A DNA stretch of 64,000 nt from Pseudomonadota bacterium (GCA_018817425.1 JAHITX010000033.1:1-64000); one strand, 5' to 3'; numbered from the stretch's first letter, positions 1-8,230 are shown. Numbers and translations are program-made. Notes: generated by a model from the letters alone, not told the origin.

Positions 1-169
1 TGCCAACAGGGTCCCAACTGATAACTTTGCATAAATATGTCCAATTATTTTCATGTGGTTTGCTGCCCGGCGGGAACGAAAAATATTGGCCGTTGTAGCT
101 TCGAGAGCATGAAAATAATAACAACAGAATAAATAATAGGGACGATATTTGATGGACTTTATTTTTCAT
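1..169 (-). CDS. Partial lipoprotein gene of integron cassette 4 (runs off the left edge)
   Basis: Starts at ATG (complement of 167-169) and stays open for 56 codons to the window edge. The N-terminus is a textbook lipoprotein signal: MKNKVHQ, a run of Leu/Ile/Phe, then the lipobox-like LLFSC with Cys at about residue 21. The mature part begins SRSYNGQYFSFPPGSKP. The protein should be exported and lipid-anchored; its function is not recognisable from this fragment. It begins only about 10 bp beyond the attC site at 178-265, as expected of a cassette gene, and has no clear Shine-Dalgarno, so it may rely on transcription from the integron side. Confidence 0.65.
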   Translation of the reverse strand, partial: MKNKVHQISSLLFILLLLFSCSRSYNGQYFSFPPGSKPHENNWTYLCKVISWDPVG

Positions 170-177
170 TTTTATGC

Positions 178-265
178 ACAGAACGCTTGAAATAACCCAC
201 ACCGCCGCCGTTAATGGATAAAAAAACCTTACTTACTCGGTGTTGGGTTAATTGATTTGTTGTGC
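178..265 (-). repeat. attC recombination site between cassettes 3 and 4
   Basis: An 88-bp imperfect inverted repeat. The outer core sites are ACAGAAC (178-184) and GTTGTGC (259-265). The inner arms TAACCCACACCG and CGGTGTTGGGTTA pair with one bulged base. The central spacer contains CCGCCGTTAATGG. AAC at one end and GTT at the other is the attC signature. Most of the sequence is shared with the site at 808-894. Confidence 0.85.
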
Positions 266-266
266 A

Positions 267-788
267 TCAAACATTTTCTTGATGCTGAAAAATAGTTTTG
301 CCAAGTGCCTTTGGTAAAAAGTGCCATCTATCTTCTATATAAATGATAGCCTTATCAAATTCAGGAATTACAATCACATCGCTATCATCACTAGGATAAC
401 AAAAATCGTCCCAATAACTCAAAAAAAGGCCCCAATCGGTCTTCACACATGTTTCCGCGTGCCAAAAGAAATAAACTGTTGTGTTGTCGGGTAAAGGAAA
501 GGACTTTCGAAGTAACGAAGCGATTTCCTTTTCTACTACGTCATCGTCTGTCTTGAAAGTAGGACCGTCTGGCCATTTTATATTTTTCTGTACATAAAGC
601 TCAGTAAGGTGATGTTCGCGTGAATTATTGCTTGGGTAAACATACTCATTCCAGAGCTTTATACTTTCATCCGAAGGAATAGGGTGAAAACGTCTAAATT
701 CGGCTTCAGAAAGCTGAACATACTTCTCTGCATCAGAAAACCGCCAAATTAGATCAAAATCTGAATATATAGAATTTAAAGGGATCAT
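267..788 (-). CDS. DUF2947-like protein, integron cassette 3
   Basis: A 173-residue soluble acidic protein with no signal peptide or membrane segment. The N-terminal pattern MIPLNSIYSDFDLIWRF and the central NTTVYFFWHAE followed by TDWGLFLSYWDDF resemble the DUF2947 family as I recall it, a family often found in Vibrio integron cassettes. Its function is unknown. The gene fills almost the whole cassette: its start is about 20 bp from the attC at 808-894 and its stop is 2 bp from the attC at 178-265. There is little room for its own promoter or a strong ribosome site. The family call rests on recalled motifs; existence of the ORF is well supported. Confidence 0.75.
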   Translation of the reverse strand: MIPLNSIYSDFDLIWRFSDAEKYVQLSEAEFRRFHPIPSDESIKLWNEYVYPSNNSREHHLTELYVQKNIKWPDGPTFKTDDDVVEKEIASLLRKSFPLPDNTTVYFFWHAETCVKTDWGLFLSYWDDFCYPSDDSDVIVIPEFDKAIIYIEDRWHFLPKALGKTIFQHQENV

Positions 789-807
789 TTCATATCATAT
801 TCTAAAT

Positions 808-894
808 GCACAACGGTGGAAATAACCCACACCGCCACCGTTAATGGAGATAAAATCTTACTTACTCGGTGTTGGGTTGATTGATTGGTTATAA
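808..894 (-). repeat. attC recombination site between cassettes 2 and 3
   Basis: An 87-bp site with core sites GCACAAC (808-814) and GTTATAA (888-894). The arms TAACCCACACCGCC and CGGTGTTGGGTT form the stem. It is near-identical over most of its length to the attC at 178-265, so these two cassettes probably come from the same attC lineage. GCACAAC is the exact complement of GTTGTGC at 259-265, the other end of cassette 3. Confidence 0.88.
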
Positions 895-915
895 AAAATA
901 TTTAGGAGGTTTGTT

Positions 916-1029
916 ATGAGTACTTTAAAAGATAGTTTTTATTCTTTACCCTGGCCGTGTATTGATGTGGTTCTGCACGTGTTACAGCTTGCGGCCATAT
1001 GTGCTTTAGCCTATAAAACGTTATTTTAA
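916..1029 (+). CDS. 37-residue hydrophobic small protein in cassette 2, opposite to array direction
   Basis: ATG at 916 is preceded by a near-perfect Shine-Dalgarno, AGGAGGT at 904-910, with 5-nt spacing. The peptide starts MSTLKDSFYSLPWP and continues as one hydrophobic stretch (CIDVVLHVLQLAAICALAY) before KTLF, so a single membrane helix is likely. It reads toward, and overlaps by 9 bp, the end of the minus-strand gene at 1021-1182. Short hydrophobic peptides with strong ribosome sites can be toxins, but I do not recognise a family. The ribosome site is the main reason for accepting it. Confidence 0.55.
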   Translation: MSTLKDSFYSLPWPCIDVVLHVLQLAAICALAYKTLF

Positions 1030-1182
1030 TAAAGCTATAATGGCTATGATAAGGCCAATTACTGTAAGTATAATTGATATTTTATGTTCTTGAATATATT
1101 TGCGACGTGCATCTATTCTTTTACGTCGAGCACTTTGTTCAAGAACTGGATTTTCAATTCTTCCATGTTTTTGTTCAGTCAT
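1021..1182 (-). CDS. 53-residue small membrane protein, integron cassette 2
   Basis: Starts at ATG (complement of 1180-1182) with a GAAAGGA ribosome site about 7 nt upstream. The first 35 residues are charged (MTEQKHGRIENPVLEQSARRKRIDARRKYIQEHK) in sense: basic, probably helical and cytosolic. The last 18 (ISIILTVIGLIIAIIALLK) are one hydrophobic helix, a tail-anchored layout. It reads in the cassette direction. It converges with the 37-residue ORF at 916-1029, and the two stops overlap by 9 bp. No family recognised. Confidence 0.6.
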   Translation of the reverse strand: MTEQKHGRIENPVLEQSARRKRIDARRKYIQEHKISIILTVIGLIIAIIALLK

Positions 1183-1212
1183 TGATTTTTCCTTTCATTA
1201 GGAATTAGTAAT

Positions 1213-1294
1213 TTGTAACGTAAGGGTGAGCAGACTGGCCACCCAAATAGCATTTAAAAACGTGACGAATTCCAGTCTGCTCGACCCGTTTGAT
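1213..1294 (-). repeat. attC recombination site between cassettes 1 and 2 (different sequence family)
   Basis: An 82-bp inverted repeat with core sites TTGTAAC (1213-1219) and GTTTGAT (1288-1294). The perfect 11-bp arms are GAGCAGACTGG (1228-1238) and CCAGTCTGCTC (1272-1282), flanked by GGGT and ACCC-type extensions. It lacks the sequence of the other two attC sites. This suggests cassette 1 came from a different source. Confidence 0.72.
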
Positions 1295-1310
1295 ATGCTG
1301 TTTTTGTGTC

Positions 1311-1763
1311 CTATACCCACGGATAGCACTTTTCTCTGTGTTTTGCCCAATCAGAAATTCCATATTTCTGTATTCTACGTAAGTTTTCAACTATGCTGTT
1401 ACCATGGAACGGTTTTAAGAAATTGAGTTTTTCACAATTTGCAAATTCTTCGCATTCCCAACACCCTTGTATTTGCTTTTCATGAACGCAACTGATTATT
1501 ATGCATGACCCTCCGCAACCATCTCCGCCAGAACCACAGGGTGTTTCACAATTTATCTCAGAAATTGCTTTCAACAAATCAGTCAGTTTTTCAAAGTTTT
1601 CAAATGCGCTATTATGGACTTTTTTAACATTTGCGTATTCATTGAAATGATGTTTTTCAAATTCCCTTAGCAACTCAGATGATAATTCCGATGCTCTGCA
1701 GTTATAGCGAATGCAATCACCACAGTAGAGGCCACAATATCCTGTAAGATCTTTATCTTTCAT
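1311..1763 (-). CDS. DUF3795 cysteine-rich protein, first integron cassette
   Basis: 150 residues from the ATG at 1763; an upstream TTG in frame at 1781 would add six. The N-terminal GYCGLYCGDCIRYNC is the hallmark of DUF3795. A second Cys cluster follows (CETPCGSGGDGCGGSC, then CVHEKQIQGCWECEEFANC), giving more than a dozen cysteines that probably bind metal or an Fe-S cluster. The molecular role of the family is not established. As the cassette nearest the integrase it should be the most recently inserted and the best expressed. Its attC lies directly beyond the stop. Confidence 0.8.
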   Translation of the reverse strand: MKDKDLTGYCGLYCGDCIRYNCRASELSSELLREFEKHHFNEYANVKKVHNSAFENFEKLTDLLKAISEINCETPCGSGGDGCGGSCIIISCVHEKQIQGCWECEEFANCEKLNFLKPFHGNSIVENLRRIQKYGISDWAKHREKCYPWV

Positions 1764-1827
1764 TTTCTTTTTGCATATCAATTTATATACGTAGTACGTA
1801 ATTTATAGGTTTTAAGGGTTACTTTTT

Positions 1828-1927
1828 ATTAAACACTAATTCCTATAAAATATTATTTGCAAAAAATCAAATAATTATTATTGAAGAGTTACGTATAATG
1901 TGTTTATTATCATGTTATACGTAATAC
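1828..1927. other. attI-like region and intI leader
   Basis: The plus-strand ATTAAAC at 1828-1834 (GTTTAAT in cassette orientation) differs by one base from GTTTGAT, the core site at the far end of cassette 1. It is therefore the likely attI/cassette junction. The AT-rich stretch to the intI start holds a 10-bp inverted repeat (annotated separately). Assignment is by position; attI sites have little conserved sequence. Confidence 0.5.
1889..1924. promoter_or_regulatory. Inverted repeat next to the intI start
   Basis: TTACGTATAA (1889-1898) and TTATACGTAA (1915-1924) are perfect 10-bp arms separated by 16 bp, ending 3 bp before the first possible intI start. A dimeric repressor operator or a pair of integrase-binding sites in attI would both fit. 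It is not a match to the LexA boxes I know. Confidence 0.5.
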
Positions 1928-3286
1928 ATGTTATCACGAATTATCCAAAAGCAAGGCTGTTATATTAAAATAATGAATAATATTTTACCTGATTTTCAAA
2001 AATATATCCTGGACAATGAACTGGTTCCTGAAAACCAAATTCCATTTTATGCTAACTGGGTTAACAAGTTTATAAAATTTTCCAATACCCGGCAGGATAA
2101 AGCATTGGATTTAAGAGTTCAATTATTTCTTGATGCTTTAAAAAAAGACCGGGAACTTCAGGATTGGCAAATCACACAGGCTGAAAATGCCATAAAACTT
2201 TACATTAATAATTTCCTGCCTACATCCGGTGGCACTGCAATACTTTCACCAAATGCAGACACAGAGGCTGAAAACAAATTTCCGGATGATCAAAAAATAA
2301 TAAAAGAAATTCGCGAAATATTACGTATTAAGCACTATGCCTACAGCACTGAAAGAACTTATATAGACTGGTTCAAACGTTTTCATGCCTACCTGACCAA
2401 AGTAAAAAACAAAGACTGGGTAAATCAGGGAGCTGATGAAAAGGATGTCAGAGGTTTTCTCAGTCACCTGGCAATCAAGCAGCAAGTATCGTCTTCAACT
2501 CAAAATCAAGCCTTCAATGCGCTATTGTTTTTGTTTCGGGAAGTTCTCAAAATTGATTTGAAGGATTTGGGTAAAACGGTACGGGCCAAAAGAGGCCCGA
2601 AGCTTCCTGCTGTATTAACCCAGGATGAAGTTCGCAGTCTGCTTGAGCAATTAAATGACAGGGATGCTCTTGTTGTGCATCTTCTCTATGGTACCGGAAT
2701 GCGGCTGATGGAATTAGTCAGATTGCGGGTTAAAGATATTGATTTTGGAGCAAAATCTATTATTGTCCGGGCGTCAAAAGGTGATAAGGACAGAATAACA
2801 GTTCTTCCCAATGCTGTTATAAGTAAACTAAAAAAGCATCTGGACGCGGTTGAAAAAATTCATGAGCAGGATTTAGGCAAAGGCTTTGGTGAAGTATATA
2901 TGCCAGGTGCCCTTGATAGAAAATATCAAAATGCAGCAAAAGAATGGCGCTGGCAGTATGCTTTTCCTTCTGCGACTCTTTCGGTTGACCCCCGTTCCGG
3001 CAAGGTTCGCCGACATCATATAAGCCCCAGCTCCATTCAGAAAATCGTTGCTTCTGCGGTAAGAAAGGCTGGTATTGCCAAACACGCCACCGTACATACC
3101 TTGCGCCATAGTTTTGCAACACATTTACTTATGAATGGTGTAAATATCAGAGAAGTCCAGGAATTTTTAGGACACAAAAATGTTGAAACAACAATGATCT
3201 ATACTCATGTATTGCGAAATATGTCCAAAGTACCTATAAGTCCTTTGGATACACTGTTTGCCGATGAATCGTCTGAAAAGATTTGA
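1928..3286 (+). CDS. intI: Integron integrase (IntI-type tyrosine recombinase)
   Basis: Catalyses site-specific recombination between attI and attC sites. Catalytic residues are visible: Arg259 in GTGMRLMEL, His390 and Arg393 in [12 protein letters not shown], His416 in LGHKNVETT, and the nucleophile Tyr425 in MIYTHVL. The integron-specific insert lies at about 318-365 ([19 protein letters not shown], then RSGKVRRHH), which separates IntI from XerC/D. At 452 residues it is longer than the roughly 320-340 of class 1 IntI because of about 115 extra N-terminal residues resembling another SAM-like DNA-binding region. An internal ATG at 1973 (MNNILPDF) is an alternative start; neither start has a clear ribosome site. 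It reads away from the cassettes, as expected. Confidence 0.93.
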   Translation: MLSRIIQKQGCYIKIMNNILPDFQKYILDNELVPENQIPFYANWVNKFIKFSNTRQDKALDLRVQLFLDALKKDRELQDWQITQAENAIKLYINNFLPTSGGTAILSPNADTEAENKFPDDQKIIKEIREILRIKHYAYSTERTYIDWFKRFHAYLTKVKNKDWVNQGADEKDVRGFLSHLAIKQQVSSSTQNQAFNALLFLFREVLKIDLKDLGKTVRAKRGPKLPAVLTQDEVRSLLEQLNDRDALVVHLLYGTGMRLMELVRLRVKDIDFGAKSIIVRASKGDKDRITVLPNAVISKLKKHLDAVEKIHEQDLGKGFGEVYMPGALDRKYQNAAKEWRWQYAFPSATLSVDPRSGKVRRHHISPSSIQKIVASAVRKAGIAKHATVHTLRHSFATHLLMNGVNIREVQEFLGHKNVETTMIYTHVLRNMSKVPISPLDTLFADESSEKI

Positions 3287-3299
3287 GCCAGTTTCAAAA
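3285..3299. repeat. Solitary end of the MITE-like palindromic repeat
   Basis: GAGCCAGTTTCAAAA overlaps the intI stop and matches the terminal inverted repeat of the elements at 41002, 45428 and 50309 (their right end, complemented). Only the terminal 15 bp are present. It may be a deletion scar or a chance match. Confidence 0.35.
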
Positions 3300-3319
3300 A
3301 CTAATATAATGAAGCGGTT

Positions 3320-4156
3320 ATGGACTTTATTACGGATATTAATAAGCTAAAAAAACATATTTATGAAACAGTTTTATCTTCTTTGGAACCGCTGACTTTT
3401 GGAATGCTTTACAAGGTATTAAAAAAGCAGTGTAAGATTGAAAGGTATGCTTTTAAAAAAGCTGTGGATGAACTTGTTGCATCAGGAGATATCTGCTACT
3501 CATATAAACATGGATGTTCATTTCTGGAAAAATCTTTGGAAAAACCCGTACAAATATCAAAACGGATTTTCCTTGTGCCTCATCAATTAAGATACTCAAA
3601 AAAAGCTGATGAGATCGTAATAAAAATGCAATCGGGAATATCTTTTGGACGTGGAGATCATCCTACTACAAGGCTTGCCCTAAAAGGTATAGAGCATGCT
3701 TTTGAATTTAACAGCCTTATTGGTAACAGCAACACTAATTCAAAAGCTCTTGATATTGGGACGGGAAACGGGATTCTCGCAATTGCCTGTGTTTTGCTTG
3801 GAGTACAGAAGGCCCTGGGTATCGATATTGATAAATGTGCAATAAATGAGGCACGGGAACATGTAATAATTAACGGACTTGTAAACAGGATAGAAATATC
3901 GGATATGCCTGTTGAAAAAATAACCGGGCATTTTTCAATTATTACAGCAAATCTGCGCTATCCCACATTAAAAAGTCTACATCCGTTAATAGCAAAACTA
4001 ACCGGAACAAATTCCATGCTCGTATTTTCAGGCATAAAAGTTTCCGAATGTGATGAACTTTCTAAATTATATACAAATAATCTTTTTACATACTGCTGGG
4101 AAGATAGAGAAAAAGATTGGAGCGCTATGGTATTTAAAAGATCAAAAATTGCATAA
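3320..4156 (+). CDS. prmA: PrmA-like protein methyltransferase (ribosomal L11 methyltransferase family)
   Basis: SAM-dependent methyltransferase. SAM motif I is ALDIGTGNGILAIA at about residues 142-155, followed by the acidic GIDIDKCAINEA. Upstream, ISFGRGDHPTTRLAL matches the PrmA substrate-channel segment (usually AFGTGxHxTT). The post-I motif reads ITANLRYPTL where PrmA usually has ANIL, so it is a divergent member. The first 90 residues are not the usual PrmA N-terminal domain and look like a small helical, winged-helix-like module. Target could be L11 or another protein. It follows intI by 33 bp but is unlikely to be functionally linked. Confidence 0.72.
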   Translation: MDFITDINKLKKHIYETVLSSLEPLTFGMLYKVLKKQCKIERYAFKKAVDELVASGDICYSYKHGCSFLEKSLEKPVQISKRIFLVPHQLRYSKKADEIVIKMQSGISFGRGDHPTTRLALKGIEHAFEFNSLIGNSNTNSKALDIGTGNGILAIACVLLGVQKALGIDIDKCAINEAREHVIINGLVNRIEISDMPVEKITGHFSIITANLRYPTLKSLHPLIAKLTGTNSMLVFSGIKVSECDELSKLYTNNLFTYCWEDREKDWSAMVFKRSKIA

Positions 4157-4286
4157 GTCACAAATGAAATTATTTGAATCCAAAAGAGATGAAAACACTT
4201 TACAAAGAGCGAACCATGATTTATAGATATTTTTTTAGTTTAAATAATCGATTCATTCATTTATTTATAAATTTAAAACATACATT

Positions 4287-4964
4287 ATGAACAATTTAAT
4301 TACTCTCGTTATAGCTACCAGAAATAACGGCAAAACCGCAGAAATTGCAGATATCTTCAAAGATCATCCTGTTAAAATTAAAAATCTTACTGATTTTGGT
4401 CCCATACCTGTCATTGAAGAAGATGGAAAAACCTTTGACGAAAATGCATACAAAAAAGCAAGTTTTGCAGCAAGAATACTTGGGTTGCCGGCTCTTGCAG
4501 ATGACTCAGGTCTTTTAGTTGAAGCTCTTTGTGGAGCACCCGGTGTTTTTTCCGCCCGCTATGGTGGGGAAAATGCTACCGACGAAAAACGATGCTTGAA
4601 GCTGCTTTCTGAAATGAAAGGGAAAAAAAACAGAAATGCCGCTTTTGAGTGTGTAATATCTATTGCCATGCCGACTGGTAGCGCCCTCACATATGAGGGC
4701 CGTTGCGAGGGTATTATTACAGAAGAACCTTCCGGAACGAACGGATTTGGCTATGATCCCATATTTTACTATCCTCCTTTTAAAAAAACTTTTGCCGAAA
4801 TGAGTATGGAGGAAAAGAGCTCGGTTAGCCATAGAGGAAAAGCACTAAACGAACTGAAAAACGAATTCGATAAAGTGCTTTTATGGATACACCAGAATTT
4901 GCTTAAACAGGATAAGTTTAAGGTTATGCCCGGATGTGAAAAAATTGATATTGATATCCGATAG
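4287..4964 (+). CDS. rdgB: XTP/dITP diphosphatase (Ham1/RdgB family)
   Basis: Hydrolyses non-canonical purine triphosphates (dITP, XTP) to monophosphates and so keeps damaged bases out of DNA and RNA. Family motifs are all present: ATRNNGKTAEI at the N-terminus, DENAYKKA, ALADDSGLLVEAL, GAPGVFSARYGG, GTNGFGYDPIF and the C-terminal SHRGKAL. At 225 residues it is about 25 longer than usual because of an unconserved C-terminal tail. It ends 9 bp before pckG and may be co-transcribed with it. No strong ribosome site is seen before the ATG. Confidence 0.92.
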   Translation: MNNLITLVIATRNNGKTAEIADIFKDHPVKIKNLTDFGPIPVIEEDGKTFDENAYKKASFAARILGLPALADDSGLLVEALCGAPGVFSARYGGENATDEKRCLKLLSEMKGKKNRNAAFECVISIAMPTGSALTYEGRCEGIITEEPSGTNGFGYDPIFYYPPFKKTFAEMSMEEKSSVSHRGKALNELKNEFDKVLLWIHQNLLKQDKFKVMPGCEKIDIDIR

Positions 4965-4973
4965 GAGACTCAC

Positions 4974-6944
4974 ATGCTTTTAAAAAATAAGGGGGCTGAT
5001 ATTATACTCGAAACAGGCGGGATAGAATCTTTTGATTCTGCTTGTGAAATTTTTGAAAAAATAATTGATCGTGATAATCTTTCAAAGCTCCTTAAAATAA
5101 AACAAAAAGACGTGCTTTTAAAAATTGCAAATTCTATTGCAATGTGTCAGCCGAATAGTGTTTTCGTATGTACCGGTTCTGAAAAAGACCATCAATATAT
5201 AAGAGAGCTTGCCCTTATAAATCGTGAAGAAGCAAAGCTTTCATTGAAGGGGCATACTATACATTTTGATTTAAAAGAAGAGCAAGGGCGTATAACAGAT
5301 AGAACTTTTTATATAGTAAATGAGGGGGAAGAAGTAAATTCCCTTGCAAAAAAAATATTAAGAACCGATGCGCTTAATGATATTAAAAACAAAATGAGCG
5401 GCATTATGCGTGGCAAGGTAATGTTAATAGGATTTTATATGCGTGGGCCTTTAGGATCTCCTATGTCCAATCCGGCTATAGAGATTACAAGTTCCGCCTA
5501 TGTCATGCACAGCGCCGAAATACTTTACAGAAATGCATATCTTCATTTTGATAAAGAAGTGGAAAGGCTGGGACATTTCTATACTAATCTCCACAGTCAG
5601 GGTCAAAACAGGCCGGAAGACCTTCCGGATGCTCGTATTTACATGGATAGAAGTTATCAAACAACATACAGCATTAATTGTACTTATGCCGGAAATACCC
5701 TTTTGTTGAAGAAAGGAAACCATAGATTTTCCGTTGATAAGGCTGTTTACAAAAACCGTGGGAATGAACTTTCGGAGCATATGTTCATAACATGTATTGA
5801 AGGACCACAGGGCCGTTTAACCTGGTTTGCAGGAGCTGCTCCAAGCGGATGCGGAAAAACAACCACGGCCATGGCAGGGCACTATTTTATAGGTGACGAT
5901 CTTGCCCAGATGTGGATCGACGAAAACGGCACCATAAGATCTGTTAATCCGGAATGTGGAATATTCGGCATTGTTGAAAATCTGAACTGGGAAGGTGATC
6001 CGTTGTTGATGGATCTTTTGAGAAAAGAAGGAACAGAAGTCATATGGTCTAATGTTCTTGTTGACGATAACGCAATTCCCCATTGGGCAGGAAACGGAGA
6101 AGAACCGCCTGAAAAAGGGTTCAATTTTCAGGGTTTCTGGAAAAAAGGCATGACGGATAAAAGCGGGAAGCCTGTCCCTATATCACACTCCAATGCACGG
6201 GTTACTCTGACATCAAAAGATATCGCAAACTATTCACCTAGTAGCGAAGATCCTGAAGGCGTTATTACAAGAATAATCACATACAGCGGGCGTGACAGCG
6301 ATACAATGCCTCCTATCCGCGTGGCAAAGAATTCAGATCACGGCGTAGTAATAGGCGCATCAATAGTATCTGCCGCAACCTCTACAGAAGTTGGTGCAAC
6401 AGGAGTAAACAGAGCTCCCTGGGCTAATGCACCTTTTATACCCGGGCCTATGGCCGATTATATGGATGCCCAATTCCGGTTTTTTGGAAATAAAATAATA
6501 GCAGAAAACTATAAGCCTGTTATGGCAGGACTGAATTATTTCCTTTCCGACAAGGCCAGAGGCGGGACTTCAGATAAACTCTTGGGTGAAAAACGTGATG
6601 TAAAGGTGTGGCTGTCATGGCTGGAGAGAAAAGCCTATGATGAAGTCGGTGTAATAGAAACGCCTATCGGCGGGATACCCAAATATGATGAGCTTAAAAA
6701 TTTATTTTGGACAATTATAAAAAAAGAATATCCGGAATCGCTTTATATAAAGCAATTTTCTCTATACATTGACAATATTGTTGCAAGAGTTGATCTGCAA
6801 ATCCAAGCTTACGGAAAAGAAACAGGTGTGCCGGACAAATTATTTGAAGTGTTAAATGAGCAGAAGGAAGGACTTCTTAATCTCAAAAAAGCATTCGGTG
6901 CTATTGTAACTCCTGCCGATCTTCTTAAACTTAGCGAAAAATGA
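4974..6944 (+). CDS. pckG: Phosphoenolpyruvate carboxykinase (GTP)
   Basis: Interconverts oxaloacetate plus GTP with PEP plus CO2, linking the C4 pool to gluconeogenesis. 656 residues, longer than the usual 590-620. The P-loop (kinase-1a) reads GAAPSGCGKTTTAMAG at about 287-302, with SGCGKTTTA where the classical enzyme has SACGKTNLA; the kinase-2 Asp pair follows in IGDDLAQMW. Also conserved are NPECGIFGIVENLN and the C-terminal AENYKPVMAGLNYF region. The variant P-loop marks the divergent PEPCK subgroup I associate with sulfate reducers. A good ribosome site (TAGGAGA) precedes the ATG. With acnA at 15.5 kb it supports a TCA-linked metabolism. Confidence 0.88.
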   Translation: MLLKNKGADIILETGGIESFDSACEIFEKIIDRDNLSKLLKIKQKDVLLKIANSIAMCQPNSVFVCTGSEKDHQYIRELALINREEAKLSLKGHTIHFDLKEEQGRITDRTFYIVNEGEEVNSLAKKILRTDALNDIKNKMSGIMRGKVMLIGFYMRGPLGSPMSNPAIEITSSAYVMHSAEILYRNAYLHFDKEVERLGHFYTNLHSQGQNRPEDLPDARIYMDRSYQTTYSINCTYAGNTLLLKKGNHRFSVDKAVYKNRGNELSEHMFITCIEGPQGRLTWFAGAAPSGCGKTTTAMAGHYFIGDDLAQMWIDENGTIRSVNPECGIFGIVENLNWEGDPLLMDLLRKEGTEVIWSNVLVDDNAIPHWAGNGEEPPEKGFNFQGFWKKGMTDKSGKPVPISHSNARVTLTSKDIANYSPSSEDPEGVITRIITYSGRDSDTMPPIRVAKNSDHGVVIGASIVSAATSTEVGATGVNRAPWANAPFIPGPMADYMDAQFRFFGNKIIAENYKPVMAGLNYFLSDKARGGTSDKLLGEKRDVKVWLSWLERKAYDEVGVIETPIGGIPKYDELKNLFWTIIKKEYPESLYIKQFSLYIDNIVARVDLQIQAYGKETGVPDKLFEVLNEQKEGLLNLKKAFGAIVTPADLLKLSEK

Positions 6945-6958
6945 AAGGCAGCCTAACT

Positions 6959-8230
6959 TTATATCTGTTTGGGTTTGATGTCCTGAGCACCAAGAGCCTC
7001 CGGATTTTCATTCCATGGCGCTACTTTAAATAATAACAGCATGCCGGGGATAGCAATTATAGTGCAGAAGATAAAGAACTTAGTCCAGCCAACGGCATCT
7101 ACAATAAAACCTACGGATGCATTGGCAAAGGTTCGGGGTACAGCCATAAAGGCTGTAAAAAGTGCAAATTGGGTTGCAGTATATTTTGGATGAGTAGATC
7201 GCGCAATAAAGGCAGTAAATGCAGCCGAGCCCAAACCAACACCCAGATATTCCATACTGATTACAACAGCCAGCGCAATTATGTCATTACCCAGCTGTGA
7301 AAGAATTGCAAAACCTATTATGGTAACCAGCTGCACGATTCCAAATAACCAAAGGGCGCGGTTTATACCGATTTTAAGCATCAGCAAACCACCTATCATG
7401 CCACCGATAATCATCGGCCACAATGCAGCATTTTTGGCAATCCATCCAATTTGAGTCATGGTAAAACCCATATCGAGATAAAAAGGCGTGGCTAATGCCG
7501 TAGCCATATTATCACCGATTTTATAAAGAAACATAAACGCCATTATCAATAGTGCACTGGCAATACCTTTACGGCCAATAAATTCCTTAAACGGCTCCAC
7601 AATAGCAGCTTTTAGCGTACGCGGCGCCACATTGAGGCTTGATTCTTTAATCGCCAGTGTCATGCCTATTCCAACTATCATAAACAATCCGGTTATCTTA
7701 AATACCGTATCCCAGGGCAAATGATCCGCCAATATCAAAGATAGTGATCCGGGAATCAAACCTGATATTCGATAGGCATTAACATGAATTGAGTTACCAA
7801 GCCCTAGTTCATTGTCGGGCAATAGTTCCCGCCGGTAAGCATCAACAACAATGTCCTGACTGGCACTAAAGAAAGCGACTGTAGCACTTAAGATCGCGAT
7901 TACCCAGATTGATTGCCTGGGATTAAACATACCGAATGAAACAATAACCAGTAACAGGGCAACTTGCGTTATAAGTAGCCAGCCACGCCGCCTGCCCAAA
8001 AAAGGCGGCACGTATCGATCCATAAACGGGGACCAGACAAATTTCCAGGTATAGGGGAACTGGATAATTGAAAACAGCCCGATAGTAGACAAATCGACAC
8101 CTTCAGTTCTTAACCAGGCGGGTATCAATGAAATCAGGATATAAAGAGGCAAACCGGAAGTAAAACCGGTAAAGATACAAATGAACATTCTTCTGTTAAA
8201 AACAGATTTCCAGAAACTGCTATTTATCAT
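6959..8230 (-). CDS. ampG: AmpG-type muropeptide MFS transporter
   Basis: Inner-membrane permease of the major facilitator superfamily, expected to import GlcNAc-anhydroMurNAc muropeptides for cell-wall recycling. AmpG signatures are clear: SGLPLYILISLIPAWL and GVDLSTIGLF near the N-terminus, FVWSPFMDRYVPPFLGRRR between helices 2 and 3, and FSASQDIVVDAYRREL. About 12 membrane segments. I start at ATG 8230 (MINSSFW), preceded by GGAAAAG; an in-frame ATG at 8305 would add 25 polar residues lacking a ribosome site. The D,D-carboxypeptidase at 21.6 kb and the MurU-AmgK fusion at 29 kb are further cell-wall genes nearby. Confidence 0.88.
   Translation of the reverse strand: MINSSFWKSVFNRRMFICIFTGFTSGLPLYILISLIPAWLRTEGVDLSTIGLFSIIQFPYTWKFVWSPFMDRYVPPFLGRRRGWLLITQVALLLVIVSFGMFNPRQSIWVIAILSATVAFFSASQDIVVDAYRRELLPDNELGLGNSIHVNAYRISGLIPGSLSLILADHLPWDTVFKITGLFMIVGIGMTLAIKESSLNVAPRTLKAAIVEPFKEFIGRKGIASALLIMAFMFLYKIGDNMATALATPFYLDMGFTMTQIGWIAKNAALWPMIIGGMIGGLLMLKIGINRALWLFGIVQLVTIIGFAILSQLGNDIIALAVVISMEYLGVGLGSAAFTAFIARSTHPKYTATQFALFTAFMAVPRTFANASVGFIVDAVGWTKFFIFCTIIAIPGMLLLFKVAPWNENPEALGAQDIKPKQI

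Larger units (their letters stand above)
1..3286. mobile_element. Chromosomal integron: intI, attI-like region and cassette array, cut by the left edge
   Basis: The integrase gene reads rightward, and everything to its left has cassette architecture. There are minus-strand ORFs, each followed on its downstream (left) side by an attC-like inverted repeat: cassette 1 (DUF3795), cassette 2 (tiny membrane proteins), cassette 3 (DUF2947-like) and cassette 4 (lipoprotein, incomplete). Facing pairs of core sites match between neighbours, as expected if each cassette was once a circle: GCACAAC at 808 pairs with GTTGTGC at 259, and TTGTAAC at 1213 nearly pairs with GTTATAA at 888. The array continues beyond base 1. 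No mobility gene lies nearby, so a sedentary chromosomal integron is more likely than a mobile one. Confidence 0.85.

Noticed and set aside
178-894. Terminator interpretation of the inverted repeats at 178 and 808
   Set aside because: Arms are too far apart, T-runs are absent, and the AAC/GTT core sites and near-identity of the two copies fit attC much better.
1205-1426. Short ORFs on both strands across the third attC
   Set aside because: They span the recombination site and the end of the DUF3795 gene, and have no independent support.
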